A stretch of DNA of 16,370 nt from an uncultured Gemmatimonadota bacterium (GCA_946480295.1 CAMLIT010000097.1:1-16370); one strand, 5' to 3'. Shown: positions 1-8,147, numbered from the stretch's first letter. Numbers and translations: made by a program. Notes: generated from the sequence alone by a model not told the origin.

Positions 1-1581
1 CGCGTCCAGCTCCTCCGGGCGCTCCACCTTGATCCCCAGCCCGCCGCAGTCGTTGGCCCACTCGGCGAACGAGTGCGGGTTGTGCAGCGCCACCCCGAAC
101 TCCGGGTTGCCGACGAACGCCATCTGCTCCCAGCGGATCTGCCCGAGGTAGTCGTTGCGCAGCATGACGACGACGAGCGGCAGCTTGTACTTCACCGCCG
201 TCAGCATCTCGCCCATCAGCATCGTGAAGCCACCGTCGCCGACGAACGCGACCGCGCGCCGGTCCGGGAAGGCGAACGACGCGCCGATCGCGTACGGGAA
301 GCCGGGCGCCATCGTCGCCAGGTTGCCCGAGCACGACGCCATCATCCCGTCGCGCACGTCGAGGTAGCGCGAGAAGAAGGTGGTGTTCGTCCCGGAGTCG
401 CCGCAGAGGATCGCGCCGGCCGGCAGGTGCGCGTTGAGCGAGGCCGCGACGCGCTGCGGCCGCATCGGCACGCCGTCGTCCTCCGCCTTCTCGCGCAGCA
501 CCTTCTGCCAGTTCGCCTTCTCGTGCTGGAGGTCGCGCAGCCACTCGTCCCCGCGCGTGTTCTCCGGCAGCTTCGCGAGCAGCGCCTCCAGCGTCGGCCG
601 CGCATCGCCGGGCAGCGCGATCTCCACCGGATAGCGCAGCCCGATGCGCGACGGGTCCACGTCGATCTGCACCGCGCGCGCGTTCCCGGGCTTCGGGTAG
701 TATGCCATGTACGGGAACGAGCTGCCGACGATGAGCAGCGTGGCCGTCTGCTCGAGCGCGAGGAGCCCCGGCCGGTCGCCGAGCAGCCCGACGCCGCCCA
801 TGTGGTTCGGGTGCGCGATCGGCAGGACGGCCTTGCCGAGCAGCGAGTGCACGACCGGCGCGTGGAGCCGCTCGGCGATGCGCGCGATCAGGTCGCCGCA
901 GCCGAGGGCGCCGGAGCCGACGAGCAGCGCCGGCTTCTCCCCCGAGCCGAGCAGCTTCGCCGCGGCGGCGATGTCCTCCTCCGGCGGCACGGGGGCCGGC
1001 CGCGTCCACACGGCGCTCGTGTGCCCCGCCGCCTTCTCCCCTTCGCGCCCGGCGCGGACGTACCCCTTCGGCGCGTCGGCGAGCTGCAGGTCGATCGGGA
1101 AGGAGATGTGCCCCACCCCGCGCCGCGCGAGCGCGGTCTTCACCGCCTCGTTCGCCAGCGCCTTCACGTGCGCCGGCGAGCGCACCTCCTGGTTGTAGAC
1201 CGCCACGTCGCTGAAGAGCTGGAGGAGGTTGACCTCCTGCTGGTAGAACGTGCCGACGAGGTCGGAGTACGTCTGGCCGGTGAGCGCGAGGACGCTGGCG
1301 CCGTCCATCTTCGCGTCGTAGAGGCCGTTGAGCAGGTGGATGGCGCCGGGGCCGGAGGTGGCGAGGCAGACGCCGAGGCCGCCGGTGAACTTCGCGTACG
1401 CGCAGGCGGCGAAGGCGGCGGCCTCCTCGTGCCGGACGAGGACGAACTGCACGTCGTCGCGCCGCTGGCGGAGCGCCTCCATGATGCCGTTGATGCCGTC
1501 GCCGGGCAGGCCGAAGATGTGGCGCACGCCCCAGTCGTCCACGAGCGTGTCGATGAGGATCTGGGCAGCGGTGGTGGTCAT
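1..1581 (-). CDS. Thiamine-pyrophosphate enzyme, pyruvate oxidase / quinone-dependent pyruvate dehydrogenase type (3' end cut off)
   Basis: Reading the minus strand from ATG at 1581 gives 527 codons with no stop before the window edge. The protein opens MTTTAAQILIDTLVDDWGVR and shows the usual order of the family: N-terminal TPP-pyrimidine domain with the likely catalytic Glu52 (VRHEEAAAFAA), a central domain with PKPGNARAVQIDVDPSRIG, and a C-terminal TPP/metal site starting GDGGFTML at residues 448-455 with Asn476 closing the GDG-X25-N motif. Family members run about 570-590 residues, so some 50-60 are missing, including any C-terminal membrane-binding tail. Known family reaction: pyruvate to acetate and CO2, with FAD and electrons passed to quinone or oxygen. 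It follows the enolase-superfamily gene by 17 nt and is probably the last visible gene of the minus-strand operon. Alternative: another acetolactate-synthase-like TPP enzyme. Confidence 0.9.
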   Translation of the reverse strand, partial: MTTTAAQILIDTLVDDWGVRHIFGLPGDGINGIMEALRQRRDDVQFVLVRHEEAAAFAACAYAKFTGGLGVCLATSGPGAIHLLNGLYDAKMDGASVLALTGQTYSDLVGTFYQQEVNLLQLFSDVAVYNQEVRSPAHVKALANEAVKTALARRGVGHISFPIDLQLADAPKGYVRAGREGEKAAGHTSAVWTRPAPVPPEEDIAAAAKLLGSGEKPALLVGSGALGCGDLIARIAERLHAPVVHSLLGKAVLPIAHPNHMGGVGLLGDRPGLLALEQTATLLIVGSSFPYMAYYPKPGNARAVQIDVDPSRIGLRYPVEIALPGDARPTLEALLAKLPENTRGDEWLRDLQHEKANWQKVLREKAEDDGVPMRPQRVAASLNAHLPAGAILCGDSGTNTTFFSRYLDVRDGMMASCSGNLATMAPGFPYAIGASFAFPDRRAVAFVGDGGFTMLMGEMLTAVKYKLPLVVVMLRNDYLGQIRWEQMAFVGNPEFGVALHNPHSFAEWANDCGGLGIKVERPEELDA

Positions 1582-1598
1582 GAGCCGAGCGTCAGGGT

Positions 1599-2714
1599 TC
1601 AGGCCGCGTAGCGCGCGGCGTCGCCGCGTCGGAGCTCCAGGCCGAGCCCCGGACGCGTGCGGTCGGGTACGAGCATGCCATCCACCGGCTCGAGCGCGCC
1701 GTCGAAGAGCAGCCGCTCGATGCGCGCGTGGTCGTGGAAGTACTCGACGTTCAGCGCCGGCCCCACGGCGCAGCAGAGATGGGCATGGAGCGTCGGGGCC
1801 GTGTGCGCGGACAGCGGCACGCACTGGGCCGCGCAGAGCGCGGCGGCCTGGAGAAACCCGCTGACCCCGCCGCAGCGCGTGGCGTCGCTCTGGAGCACGT
1901 CCACCGCCCCGGCGTCGAGCATCCGCCGAAAGTAGAAGGCGTCGTAGCCGTACTCCCCCGCGGCGATGCGCATCCCCGCCGGCGCGCGGTCGCGCAGCAG
2001 TCGCAGCCCCTCGAGGTCGTCCGACGACACCGGCTCCTCGAACCAGGTCACCCCCAGCTCGGCGAAGCGCTCGGCGAACGCCAGCGCCTCCTTGCGCGCG
2101 TAGGCGCCGTTGGCGTCGACGAACAGCTCGACGTCGCCGATCGCCGCGCGGGCGGCGCGGACGCGCTCGAGGTCGTGCGCCGGCTCGGTGCCGATCTTCA
2201 TCTTTACGGCGCGCAGCCCGCCGCGCGCCCAGTCACCGAGCTGCGCCTGGAGCCGGGCGATCGAGTACGAGGTGAAGCCGCCGCTTCCGTACGCCGGCAC
2301 GCGGTCGCGCGCCGCGCCGAGGAGCACGAACAGCGGCACGCCGAGGAGGCGCGCCGCGAGGTCCCAGAGGGCGTTGTCGAGCACCGCGATCGCCGACGAG
2401 ACGAGGCCGGGCCGGCCGGCGTTGCGCGCCGCCCGGGCCATGGCGTCCCACGCCGCCGTGACGGCGAGCGCGCTCCGCCCGCGCACCTCGGGCGCGAGCA
2501 GCCGCTGGACGACGTCCGCCGCCGCGGGGTCGGCATAGGCGTAGCCGAGCCCCCGCGTGCCGGCCGCCTCGACTTCGGCCAGCACGAGGGTGGTCGAGCG
2601 CCAGGCGATCGTGCCATCCGCCTCGGGCGCATCCGTCGGAATCGTGAACGTCGCGACCTGGACGCGCTCCACGGGCGCATCCGACCACGGCGCGGAGCGT
2701 ATCGTCACCGTCAC
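1599..2714 (-). CDS. Enolase-superfamily enzyme, mandelate racemase / muconate lactonizing type
   Basis: The protein is 371 aa from a GTG start. The capping domain covers about residues 1-135 and the barrel follows. Active-site features are all present: KMK at 171-173, metal ligands Asp200 (VDANGAY), Glu226 (FEEPV) and Glu254 (AGEYGYD), and the Asp277/His304 pair (QSDAT, SAHTAP). A KxK lysine plus a His-Asp dyad is the mandelate-racemase subgroup pattern, which acts by removing a proton alpha to a carboxylate; typical substrates are sugar acids. The exact substrate cannot be read from sequence. The frame is closed upstream by a TGA at 2751-2753, so GTG at 2714 (or the next GTG at 2708) is the only reasonable start. 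It lies 36 nt after the GH15 gene and 17 nt before the TPP enzyme, so co-transcription is likely. Confidence 0.9.
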   Translation of the reverse strand: MTVTIRSAPWSDAPVERVQVATFTIPTDAPEADGTIAWRSTTLVLAEVEAAGTRGLGYAYADPAAADVVQRLLAPEVRGRSALAVTAAWDAMARAARNAGRPGLVSSAIAVLDNALWDLAARLLGVPLFVLLGAARDRVPAYGSGGFTSYSIARLQAQLGDWARGGLRAVKMKIGTEPAHDLERVRAARAAIGDVELFVDANGAYARKEALAFAERFAELGVTWFEEPVSSDDLEGLRLLRDRAPAGMRIAAGEYGYDAFYFRRMLDAGAVDVLQSDATRCGGVSGFLQAAALCAAQCVPLSAHTAPTLHAHLCCAVGPALNVEYFHDHARIERLLFDGALEPVDGMLVPDRTRPGLGLELRRGDAARYAA

Positions 2715-2750
2715 CTCGGAGCGTCGCGCGGCGCCGCGGGCGCCGAGCGG

Positions 2751-5216
2751 TCATTTGTATTGACGTTGCATATGTCGCGCCTCGCCAGGCGCGTCCGGCG
2801 CGCCGCGCGCCCCGACGCGCACGGCGTAGGCGTCCCGCTCGCTCGGCACCCCGCGCGCGTCGCAGAGGACGAACTCGACGATCGTGTCCGGCGCGAGCTG
2901 ATCCGTCGGCAGGTCGGCGAAGGAGATCCCGAGCCCCGTGTCCACCCCCGCGACGCGCCCCTCCCGCTCCTCGGCCGGGAGCCGCCAGCGCACCACGCCG
3001 CGACCGTCCATCTCCACCCGCAGCACCTTCCCCGCGGGGACGTCGCGGCGCTTGTTGTTGCGGCGCCAGACGACGAGCGGCGGATCCGGCACCTGCCGCC
3101 CGTAGCGCTCCACCGCCTCGGGGGGCGTGTCGAACACGCGCCCCTCGACGAGCGACCGGCAGAGCTTCACGTACTCGGCGTGCGCCCAGACGAGGGGCAT
3201 CGCCGACCCGGTGGGGCGGCCGTTGTACAGCCCGCATGCGGGGATGTCCTCCGCGTCCCACACCTGCTCCGGAATGAGGCCGCCGTCGCTCGCCTGCCGC
3301 AGCATCACCTCGCGCAGCGCCCGCGCGGCCGCGACGTTCCCCGCCGCGAGCTCGTAGTGCGCCCGCTCGCCGACGAGCAGCGGCCAGCCGCGCCCGATCC
3401 CCGTGCCGTCGTACGCACTGCCGTCCGCGTGCTCGCCGTAGCCGTCCATGGTGTAGCGGTGCCACACCGGCCCCGTCGCCGTCCGCGCCTCCAGGATCTC
3501 GTCGATCGCCCGCACCGTGTCGCGCATGCGGGGGTCGTGCGCGTCGCGCAGCCCGAAGCGCACGAGGGCGAGCGCATCCGGGCTGACGAGCCACGCGTAC
3601 GGCACCTCGCTGTTCTCCAGCGGATGGTTCTTCAGCGCCATCTTCGCGCGGTGGCGCTCGACCACCGGCTCGTGCACCGCCTGCGGGGGCGTCAGGCGCA
3701 CGTAGTAGCCTTCGATCCCCAGCCGGCGCGCGACGTCCGTGTCCATCACGTACGTCCACCGCTCGATGCAGGCATTCCAGTAGTCCGCCGTCTCGCGGAG
3801 GTAGCGCGCGAGCGCCGGCTCCCCCGCATCGTCGGCGAAGTCCGCCGCCACCAGCAGCGCGCAGATCTCGATCGCCAGCGTGAAGGGCGAGTAGCCCCCC
3901 TCCTCCTCCCAGCGATCCTCGGGCGTCGCCGGGCCGTTCCGCACGAGATAGCTGCAGGCGCGCCGGACCATCGGCCACGGATCCACGCCGTCGAGGGCGC
4001 GGCAGCGACGGAGTGCGCCGGCGAGCAGGATCGGCAGCCCCGTCTCGTCGAGCTGCACCCCGTGCCAGTACGCCTTCCCATCCAGCCACATGTTCTGCGG
4101 CCAGTGCCCCGTCCACTCCTGCGTGCTCATCAGGTAGAGCAGCGCCTGGCGCGCGCGCGTGCGCAGCCCGCAGGCGAGCAGGCCGCCGGCGCTCTCCACC
4201 AGGTCGCGCGGCCAGACGAGATGGTAGCCGCCCTGGTCGTGGTCCCCGTGCGCCTCCCCCCACGGGATGGCGAGACTCGCGATGAGCGCGCCAGCGTGCT
4301 CCTTGTCCTCGTGCACGTGGAGCATCGCCGCGCTCACGCGGTAGCCGTCGACGACGAGCTCGACCTCGCGCCCCGACGCGGGCTCCTCCAGCGGCTCGCA
4401 CTCGTCGTGGAACGCGCGCCAGCCGTCGACGTAGCGCCTGACGAGATGCTCGAACGGCTCCTCCAGCGACGCGCGCGCCTGCTGTCCCGCCTCCTCCGGC
4501 GTCCCGCCGAAGGCCAGCGCGAGCGTGAACTCGCCCGACGCCGCGGGATCGACCTCGAAGGCGAGCAGCAGGTTGCCATCGAACGCGTGCGGGATCTGCA
4601 CCGTCAGCTCGCCGTGCGCGCGCAGGTCGGCCCAGGCGTCGTCGACCCCCGCGTAGGTGCAGGTCGCCCGCGTGAACGGCGACGAGCAGGCGAGGGCGAG
4701 CGAGCGGTCCTCTCGCCGCGCGAAGAGCATGTCGCGCCCCTTGTACTCGCCCACCCACGCGTCGTTGCCGAGCCCCTGGTTGCCGACGTGCGGCGCGAGG
4801 AGCACGTGGACGCGCAGCGGGCGGCCGTCGTGCCGCCCCGGGCGCACGCGCGTGTGCTGCAGCACCACCGCGCGCTCGACGTCGGTCAGGATCGTCTTCT
4901 CGATCTCGTACCGACCCTCGCGGCAGCGATTCGTCACGTGGTACGCGGGGATGCCCGGCCCGACGGCGCGCAGCGTCGACTCCGCGTCGCGCGCCTCGTC
5001 CGACACGAAGTCGGCGCCGTCCGTGAGCACGAGCCGCAGGTCGCGCGTGTTCGCCTGGTCGATGCGCGGGTAGTAGACCTCGGTGAGCACGCCGCGCGCG
5101 ATCGTGAACCAGACGCGGCTCCGCCCCGAGGGTGCGGTGCCCACCCCCTCCTTCGCGCCGGTGGTCCAGTTGGGCGCGCGACGCCGGTCCGCCGGCGGCT
5201 GCGGGACGATCCCCAC
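2751..5216 (-). CDS. Glycoside hydrolase family 15 (glucoamylase / glucodextranase type)
   Basis: The protein is 821 aa from a GTG start one base after the stop of the upstream SDR gene, which implies translational coupling. The N-terminal part (about 15-260) matches the beta-sandwich domain of bacterial GH15 enzymes, with GAKEGVGTAPSGRSRVWFT near residue 20 and EVYYPRIDQANTRDL near 46. The (alpha/alpha)6 catalytic domain follows, with WPRDL at 335-339, the general-acid region RWEEEGGYSP (Glu437 by analogy with fungal glucoamylase) and the general-base region GLIPEQVWD (Glu650). A short C-terminal beta domain follows. No signal peptide is visible, so the enzyme is probably cytoplasmic. Known family reaction: inverting release of glucose from the non-reducing end of alpha-glucans. 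A longer open frame upstream is only an overlap with the SDR gene. Trehalase-like members of GH15 exist, so the substrate is not certain. Confidence 0.93.
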   Translation of the reverse strand: MGIVPQPPADRRRAPNWTTGAKEGVGTAPSGRSRVWFTIARGVLTEVYYPRIDQANTRDLRLVLTDGADFVSDEARDAESTLRAVGPGIPAYHVTNRCREGRYEIEKTILTDVERAVVLQHTRVRPGRHDGRPLRVHVLLAPHVGNQGLGNDAWVGEYKGRDMLFARREDRSLALACSSPFTRATCTYAGVDDAWADLRAHGELTVQIPHAFDGNLLLAFEVDPAASGEFTLALAFGGTPEEAGQQARASLEEPFEHLVRRYVDGWRAFHDECEPLEEPASGREVELVVDGYRVSAAMLHVHEDKEHAGALIASLAIPWGEAHGDHDQGGYHLVWPRDLVESAGGLLACGLRTRARQALLYLMSTQEWTGHWPQNMWLDGKAYWHGVQLDETGLPILLAGALRRCRALDGVDPWPMVRRACSYLVRNGPATPEDRWEEEGGYSPFTLAIEICALLVAADFADDAGEPALARYLRETADYWNACIERWTYVMDTDVARRLGIEGYYVRLTPPQAVHEPVVERHRAKMALKNHPLENSEVPYAWLVSPDALALVRFGLRDAHDPRMRDTVRAIDEILEARTATGPVWHRYTMDGYGEHADGSAYDGTGIGRGWPLLVGERAHYELAAGNVAAARALREVMLRQASDGGLIPEQVWDAEDIPACGLYNGRPTGSAMPLVWAHAEYVKLCRSLVEGRVFDTPPEAVERYGRQVPDPPLVVWRRNNKRRDVPAGKVLRVEMDGRGVVRWRLPAEEREGRVAGVDTGLGISFADLPTDQLAPDTIVEFVLCDARGVPSERDAYAVRVGARGAPDAPGEARHMQRQYK

Positions 5217-5217
5217 C

Positions 5218-6210
5218 TCACTCGGGGGCGAGGGCTCCGAGCGCGACGCCGAGCAGCCCCGCGCCGGCGAGGGCGAGCCAGGGGCGATGCTCGCGGACCC
5301 ACAGCTCGCGGCTGCCGTCGCGCGAGCGCGCGTCGAAGCGGCCGTGCGCCGCGAAGTCGCCCGGCACCGGCGCCCACAGGTTGTTCGGCCGCTCCGGGTC
5401 GTCCGGCTCCGCCGTCTGCTGCGAGTCGTAGCCGTGCGACGCCAGGTACTCGTCGATGTACGACGCGACGACCTTGTTCCCGAACACCGCCTTGACGGTG
5501 GGCCACGCCACGAGCAGCTCGCGGCCGCAGTCGTGATCCACCGCGTAGACGACCGCGTCGGCGCCGACCTCGGGCTGGAAGATCGGCGGCACCGGCTGGG
5601 CACGCCCGCGCAGGCGGCTCTTCACCCAGTCGAACTGCGGGGTGTTCATCGCCGGCATCTGCACCATCGTGACCCGGATGCCGCTCTTCTCGTGCAGCAG
5701 CTCCGACCGCAGCGACGCCGTGAAGCCGAGGATCGCGTGCTTCGCCGCACAGTACGCCGACTGGAGGGGGATGCTGCGGTGGGCGAGCGCCGATCCCACC
5801 TGGATGATGATCCCGCGGTCGCGCGGCCGCATCCGCTTCAGCGCCGCCAGCGTGCCGTAGACGTAGCCGAGGTACGTCACCTCCGTCACGCGCCGGTACT
5901 CCGCCGGCTCCATCTTGCTGACCGGCGAGAAGACGGAGACCATCGCGTTGTTGACCCAGACGTCGATCGGGCCGAGCTCGCGCTCCGCCTCCGCGGCCGC
6001 GCTCTCCACCGCGTCGGCGTCCCCGACGTCGGTCGGGATCGGCAGGGCGACCCCGCCGAGCCGTTCGACGTCCTGCTGCGTCTCGATGAGCCGCTCGCGT
6101 CCGCGGGCGAGCAGCGCGATCGCCGCCCCTCGTTCGGCGAACTTTCGCGTGATGGCGCGCCCGAGCCCCGCGGACGCACCGGTGACCACGACCACCTCGC
6201 GTTTCTTCAT
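5218..6210 (-). CDS. SDR-family oxidoreductase with a C-terminal membrane segment
   Basis: The protein is 330 aa. ATG at 6210 has a strong Shine-Dalgarno (GGAGGAG, about 6 nt away), which favours it over an upstream start at 6267. It has a Rossmann nucleotide-binding motif TGASAGLG at 10-17, NNAM at 87-90 in place of the usual NNAG, and the catalytic set Ser140, Tyr153 and Lys157 (YCAAK). The family reduces or oxidises carbonyl/hydroxyl groups with NAD(P)H. It is longer than a classical 250-aa SDR: residues 265-310 are polar and 311-326 (WLALAGAGLLGVALGA) look like one membrane helix near the C-terminus, so the enzyme may be anchored with its catalytic part in the cytoplasm. It is the first gene of the run leading to GH15. 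The substrate is unknown. Confidence 0.9.
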   Translation of the reverse strand: MKKREVVVVTGASAGLGRAITRKFAERGAAIALLARGRERLIETQQDVERLGGVALPIPTDVGDADAVESAAAEAERELGPIDVWVNNAMVSVFSPVSKMEPAEYRRVTEVTYLGYVYGTLAALKRMRPRDRGIIIQVGSALAHRSIPLQSAYCAAKHAILGFTASLRSELLHEKSGIRVTMVQMPAMNTPQFDWVKSRLRGRAQPVPPIFQPEVGADAVVYAVDHDCGRELLVAWPTVKAVFGNKVVASYIDEYLASHGYDSQQTAEPDDPERPNNLWAPVPGDFAAHGRFDARSRDGSRELWVREHRPWLALAGAGLLGVALGALAPE

Positions 6211-6261
6211 GCATCTCCTCCACTGGCACGACGCCCTCGCCGCGCCCTGCGCCGTCGAGGG

Positions 6262-6267
6262 TGTCAA
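6262..6267 (-). promoter_or_regulatory. Possible -35 element of the SDR-GH15 operon
   Basis: The minus strand reads a perfect TTGACA here, 52 nt upstream of the SDR start codon. At 17 nt spacing the -10 position reads CGCGGC, which is not a sigma-70 -10. This may be chance, or the promoter may be used by another sigma factor or an activator. Confidence 0.25.
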
Positions 6268-6328
6268 GCATCATGCCCGGCAGTCCGACCGGCCCGGGCG
6301 GGATGGCCTTCGCGCGGAACTCCGGGAC

Positions 6329-6344
6329 GAGAACGCTGGTTCTC
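6329..6344. promoter_or_regulatory. Inverted repeat in the divergent intergenic region (candidate operator)
   Basis: GAGAAC-GCTG-GTTCTC is a perfect 6-bp dyad with a 4-nt centre. It sits in the 269-bp space between the divergently read SDR operon (start 6210) and the DoxX-like gene (start 6480), where a regulator serving either direction could bind. No regulator gene is adjacent, so the partner is unknown. No other clear signal was seen in this intergenic stretch apart from the TTGACA at 6262-6267 and the DoxX ribosome site. Confidence 0.35.
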
Positions 6345-6479
6345 AACAGGCGACCCGCGCGGGTCGCACCGGGCTCACGCGCGCGGCGACCATGCCCAGC
6401 CGGCTGAGGGCGCCTGCGGCCCGCACCTTGCGGCAGCACCGGGGCGGCACGCATTCCAGCTCGCCGGAGGCACTGGAAC

Positions 6480-7391
6480 ATGAACGAGCGCACTGGCAAC
6501 ACCATGGCGGTCCGGATCGTGAGCGTCATCCTCGCGATCGTCTTCCTTCTGGCCGGCATCCCGAAGATCCTCGGCATCGGCACCATCGGCCTGCAGGCCG
6601 CGTCGATGCAGGGCTTCCCCGCCGGGATCCGGATCGTCACCGGCGTGTGCGAGGTCGTGGGCGCGATCGCGCTCCTCGTCCCGTCGCTTTCCATCATCGC
6701 GGCGATCGCGCTCGCGCTGCTGATGATCCCCGCCTTCGTCACGCAGCGCCTGAGCGGGCAGCCGGGGCTCGTCGTGCCGGTGCTCGTCTTCCTGGCGCTG
6801 CTCTTCGTCGCCTGGCGGCGCGATCCCGAGACGGTGCGCACCACCTACCGCCGCACCATGGACTCGCCGCACCCGCTGCTCCGCGACGGCATCATCGCCG
6901 GGGTGATCGGCGCGACGTGCATCGCGGTGCTCTTCTTCATCGTGGACCTCTCGACCGGCCACCTGCTCCTCACGCCGGCGGTGCTCGGCCGCGCGCTCGT
7001 GAGCGTGTTCGTGCCGAACGTGTCACCGGACCACACCGCGGCGTTCGTGATCGTCTACACGCTCTTCCACTACGCGGCGTTCATCGTCGTGGGGATCATC
7101 GCGTCGATCATCGTCTACACGGCCTACCGCGAGCCGTCGGTGCTGATGGGGTTCGTGGTCCTGTTCGCGTTCGTCGAGGTCGGCTTCTACGGGCTGGTCG
7201 CGCTGCTGTCGCTGGCGACGCCGCTGGGGGCGTTCGCCTGGTACGACGTGATGATCGGCAACGTCGTGGCGGCGGTGGCGATGGGGATCTACCTGTGGCG
7301 GATGCACCCGCGGATGGCGGAGAGCTTCCGGCATTCGATGGATGGGGAAGAGCAGCGGAGGGGAGCGGGGGCGCCGGTGACGCGGGTCTGA
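6480..7391 (+). CDS. DoxX-like membrane protein with a second four-helix membrane module
   Basis: The protein is 303 aa, with ATG at 6480 preceded by CGGAGG about 9 nt upstream. Eight hydrophobic segments are visible, at about residues 10-33, 48-66, 68-85, 96-112, 135-157, 185-207, 215-237 and 247-268. The first four, with FLLAGIPKILGI near the start, resemble the DoxX/DoxD family of small integral membrane proteins. The last four (LFHYAAFIVVGII, FAFVEVGFYGLVAL, WYDVMIGNVVAA) form a separate module that I do not recognise. DoxX-like proteins are usually about 120-150 aa, so this looks like a fusion. Its function is unknown; DoxX relatives are linked to thiosulfate:quinone oxidoreduction or redox stress in some species. 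Its TGA stop is the first base triplet of the repeat array that follows. Confidence 0.75.
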   Translation: MNERTGNTMAVRIVSVILAIVFLLAGIPKILGIGTIGLQAASMQGFPAGIRIVTGVCEVVGAIALLVPSLSIIAAIALALLMIPAFVTQRLSGQPGLVVPVLVFLALLFVAWRRDPETVRTTYRRTMDSPHPLLRDGIIAGVIGATCIAVLFFIVDLSTGHLLLTPAVLGRALVSVFVPNVSPDHTAAFVIVYTLFHYAAFIVVGIIASIIVYTAYREPSVLMGFVVLFAFVEVGFYGLVALLSLATPLGAFAWYDVMIGNVVAAVAMGIYLWRMHPRMAESFRHSMDGEEQRRGAGAPVTRV

Positions 7392-7574
7392 GTGCGGGCT
7401 GCGGGCTGCGGACTGCGGACTGCGGACGTACTGCGGGCTCGGACGCCGATCGACTGCGGACGTCATTACGTACTCCGTACTGCGGACCTCACTGCGAACG
7501 GCGTACTGCGCACTCACTGCGGACTGCGAACGTCACGGCGAAGGTACTGCGAACGTCTCGTACGTTGCGCGGAC
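7390..7574 (+). repeat. Left degenerate repeat array
   Basis: The array starts with five back-to-back heptamers at 7393-7427 (TGCGGGC twice, then TGCGGAC three times). It then continues as looser units built on ACTGCGGAC or ACTGCGAAC separated by GT, CT or short spacers, up to TGCGCGGAC at 7566-7574. At least ten ACTGCG-like cores can be counted. No open reading frame of interest crosses it. It begins on the stop codon of the DoxX-like gene. Confidence 0.9.
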
Positions 7575-7670
7575 CGGGTTCCGGGCTAGCGGCTCGCTCC
7601 GGTGATCGTATCCGGCGATGGAATGTGCCGGCGAGCAGGGATGCGGTGAGCGAGCATGCGCATCACGGGC

Positions 7671-7676
7671 TACGTT
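7671..7676 (+). promoter_or_regulatory. Possible -10 element for the four-helix-bundle gene
   Basis: TACGTT lies 7 nt before ATG 7684, which would place the transcript start at or next to the start codon. No Shine-Dalgarno is seen before this ATG, which fits a leaderless message. No convincing -35 hexamer is present. Confidence 0.3.
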
Positions 7677-7683
7677 GGCGGCC

Positions 7684-8124
7684 ATGTGCAGCTCGCAGGC
7701 GTTCGACGCGTGGGTCGACACCGCGCCGTTGTCCCTGCGTCAGGATCCCCTCTGGCGCATGAAGGCGTACCGGCTCGCGGTGTTCATGTCCGAGCTTGCC
7801 GCGGCGGATGCCCGGGTGCTCGCCAGCCATCCCACCTTCGCGGGAATCGCGGACCAGCTTGCCCGGGCGGCCGGCTCGGTCGGGGCCAACATCGCCGAAG
7901 GCTACAGTCGCGGCTCCGGGCGCGACCGCGTGCGCCTCTTCGAATACGCCCTGGGCTCGGCCCGCGAGACGGCGCACTGGTACCACATGGCACGCGCCGA
8001 GCTTTCAGCTTCCATCGACCTAGCCAGCAGGATCGATTCGCTGAACCAGATCAAGCGCTTGCTGCTGGCCGCCATTCCCGCGGAGCGACACCGTCAGATC
8101 ACCCGCCGCGAAGGCGAGAGATGA
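7684..8124 (+). CDS. Four-helix-bundle protein (23S rRNA intervening-sequence / S23 family)
   Basis: The protein is 146 aa from ATG 7684. The family core begins at DPLWRMKAYRLAVF (21-34) and contains the signature GSVGANIAEGYSRGSGRDR (64-82) followed by LFEYALGSARE (85-95). Four amphipathic helices can be placed at about 22-42, 50-75, 82-107 and 109-133. Family members form small oligomeric bundles with a basic surface; they occur in 23S rRNA intervening sequences and are related in fold to Avd of diversity-generating retroelements. The biochemical role of free-standing members is not established. An upstream in-frame ATG at 7618 would add 22 residues that lie outside the family core, so 7684 is preferred. 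The gene is enclosed by inverted repeat arrays and has no obvious partner gene. Confidence 0.9.
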   Translation: MCSSQAFDAWVDTAPLSLRQDPLWRMKAYRLAVFMSELAAADARVLASHPTFAGIADQLARAAGSVGANIAEGYSRGSGRDRVRLFEYALGSARETAHWYHMARAELSASIDLASRIDSLNQIKRLLLAAIPAERHRQITRREGER

Positions 8125-8147
8125 ATGCTGCTCAGCGGGCCGGAGCG

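Noticed and set aside
73..1611. 512-codon plus-strand open frame
   Set aside because: It is antisense to the well-supported TPP enzyme and has only Arg/Val/His-rich low-complexity sequence.
1728..5495. 1255-codon plus-strand open frame
   Set aside because: It lies antisense to the GH15 and enolase-superfamily genes, is very rich in Arg, His and Ala, and has no motifs; it is a GC-content artefact.
7390..7574. CRISPR array
   Set aside because: Units are only 7-12 bp and degenerate, there are no regular unique spacers of about 30 bp, and no cas genes are near.
7618..7683. 22-residue N-terminal extension of the four-helix-bundle protein
   Set aside because: The added residues are Cys/Ala/Gly-rich, lie outside the family core, and no ribosome site precedes ATG 7618.
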